Assembly (NCBI GenBank): GCA_018857735.1
Contig: JABMCL010002071.1
Coordinates: forward strand, 207,501 to 271,500
Length of the DNA stretch: 64,000 bases
Direction: 5' to 3'
From: Alviniconcha marisindica
Lineage: Eukaryota > Mollusca > Gastropoda > Provannidae
Shown here one piece after another: positions 63,381 through 64,000 of this stretch. Made by a program: the position numbers and the translations under genes. Within the stretch, counting starts at the first letter, position 1. The number at the start of each line of letters is the position of its first letter. A model generated the notes under the pieces. It was not told the origin of the DNA and searched no databases. It worked only from the letters and a program-made list of their open reading frames with translations.

Positions 63381-64000
63381 GTAGGCCTGGCTCTCAGTTT
63401 GGATTTCCCTCTCTTTGTATTCCTAACCTTGTCTCAGGCTGTTTTTTGTTTTTGTTTGTTTGGTTGATTGGTTGGTTGGTTGGGATGTCACTTGCATTGC
63501 TTTCAGCAAGAGAGAGAGAGTGCAGGAGGAGGTGTATGTGGGGTGACTGATTAGATGGGATATTTGGTGCTGAGCAAAACAAAGAAAGAAGAAGAAGAAA
63601 GATGTATGTAAGCTTATTACTGGTTACTTTCAGTACTTTCGATTATATAATGATATTTGCATTTTGTGTGTGTGTGAGTGAGAGAGAGAGAGAAGATTTA
63701 TTAGGATTTTTTTAGAGGGTGTGGGAGGCAGACAGCAGTGTAAATATTATGGGGGGGGTGTCTTTTTTGGAAAAGAAGTCCAAGTGTTTTCGTTTATGAC
63801 TACAAGAACAATAAAATAAAAGGGAAGAAACTAGGTCAACTTTAATTATTGACAGGAGATAACACCTAACTCTTAGATGTGTTTTGCTTTGTTTAACAAG
63901 TTGGGGTTTCCTTCTTACTTTTTTTATTTTTTATTCAAGCTTCACAATTACAAGCTGTTTGTGTGTTGTTAACCAAGTTGCAATTTTTTTGAATTTGAGT
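63381..64000 (+). other. PTBP1: PTB intron entering the right edge
   Basis: The donor GTAGGC follows in-frame Gly codon base one. The sequence is AT-rich with short GT and GA runs. The next exon (RRM2-RRM3 linker) is not reached. Confidence 0.9.

Overview
The window looks like genomic DNA of a metazoan, most probably an invertebrate and perhaps a marine gastropod mollusc. The grounds are widely spaced short exons with GT-AG borders, multi-kilobase introns, many dinucleotide microsatellites and pure G or C homopolymers, a tRNA-derived SINE and several foldback or TIR elements. The phylum is an inference from repeat style and protein divergence, not a proof. No operons, rRNA genes, CRISPR arrays or intact tRNA genes are visible.

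The one gene I recognise is a plus-strand polypyrimidine tract-binding protein gene, orthologous to vertebrate PTBP1/2/3 and Drosophila hephaestus. Exons at 51930-52025, 57441-57587, 59564-59710, 60327-60464, 61193-61244, 61903-61961 and 63215-63380 join in phase. They encode the N-terminal NLS-region segment, RRM1, the linker, RRM2 and the start of the RRM2-RRM3 linker. RRM3 and RRM4 must lie beyond the right edge.

The common exon at 51930 starts in phase 0 with the conserved RGSxEL motif. Upstream of it are several candidate exons ending in-frame in AAG before a GT: a 25-nt microexon at 11343-11367 ending GTK like the vertebrate N-terminus, and separate ATG-containing first exons at 25188-25394, 38861-38908, 48010-48093 and possibly 31695-31700. 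The simplest reading is a 5' region of at least 27 kb, up to about 40 kb, with several promoters giving PTB isoforms with different N-termini.

Base composition divides the window. About 450-19000 and 54800-64000 are AT-richer and CpG-poor with many TG/CA steps, as expected of methylated invertebrate gene bodies. About 19000-54800 is CpG-rich and holds the candidate promoters and most G/C homopolymers. The left 10 kb carries three mobile-element families: a divergent TIR element near 1190-3250, two copies of a CAGGCATGGGAATTG-ended element, and a duplicated 0.7-0.8 kb repeat. The right part has a SINE inserted in a tandem repeat, a small TIR element and tandem duplications in introns. A possible minus-strand terminal exon of an unrecognised gene lies at 45-338.
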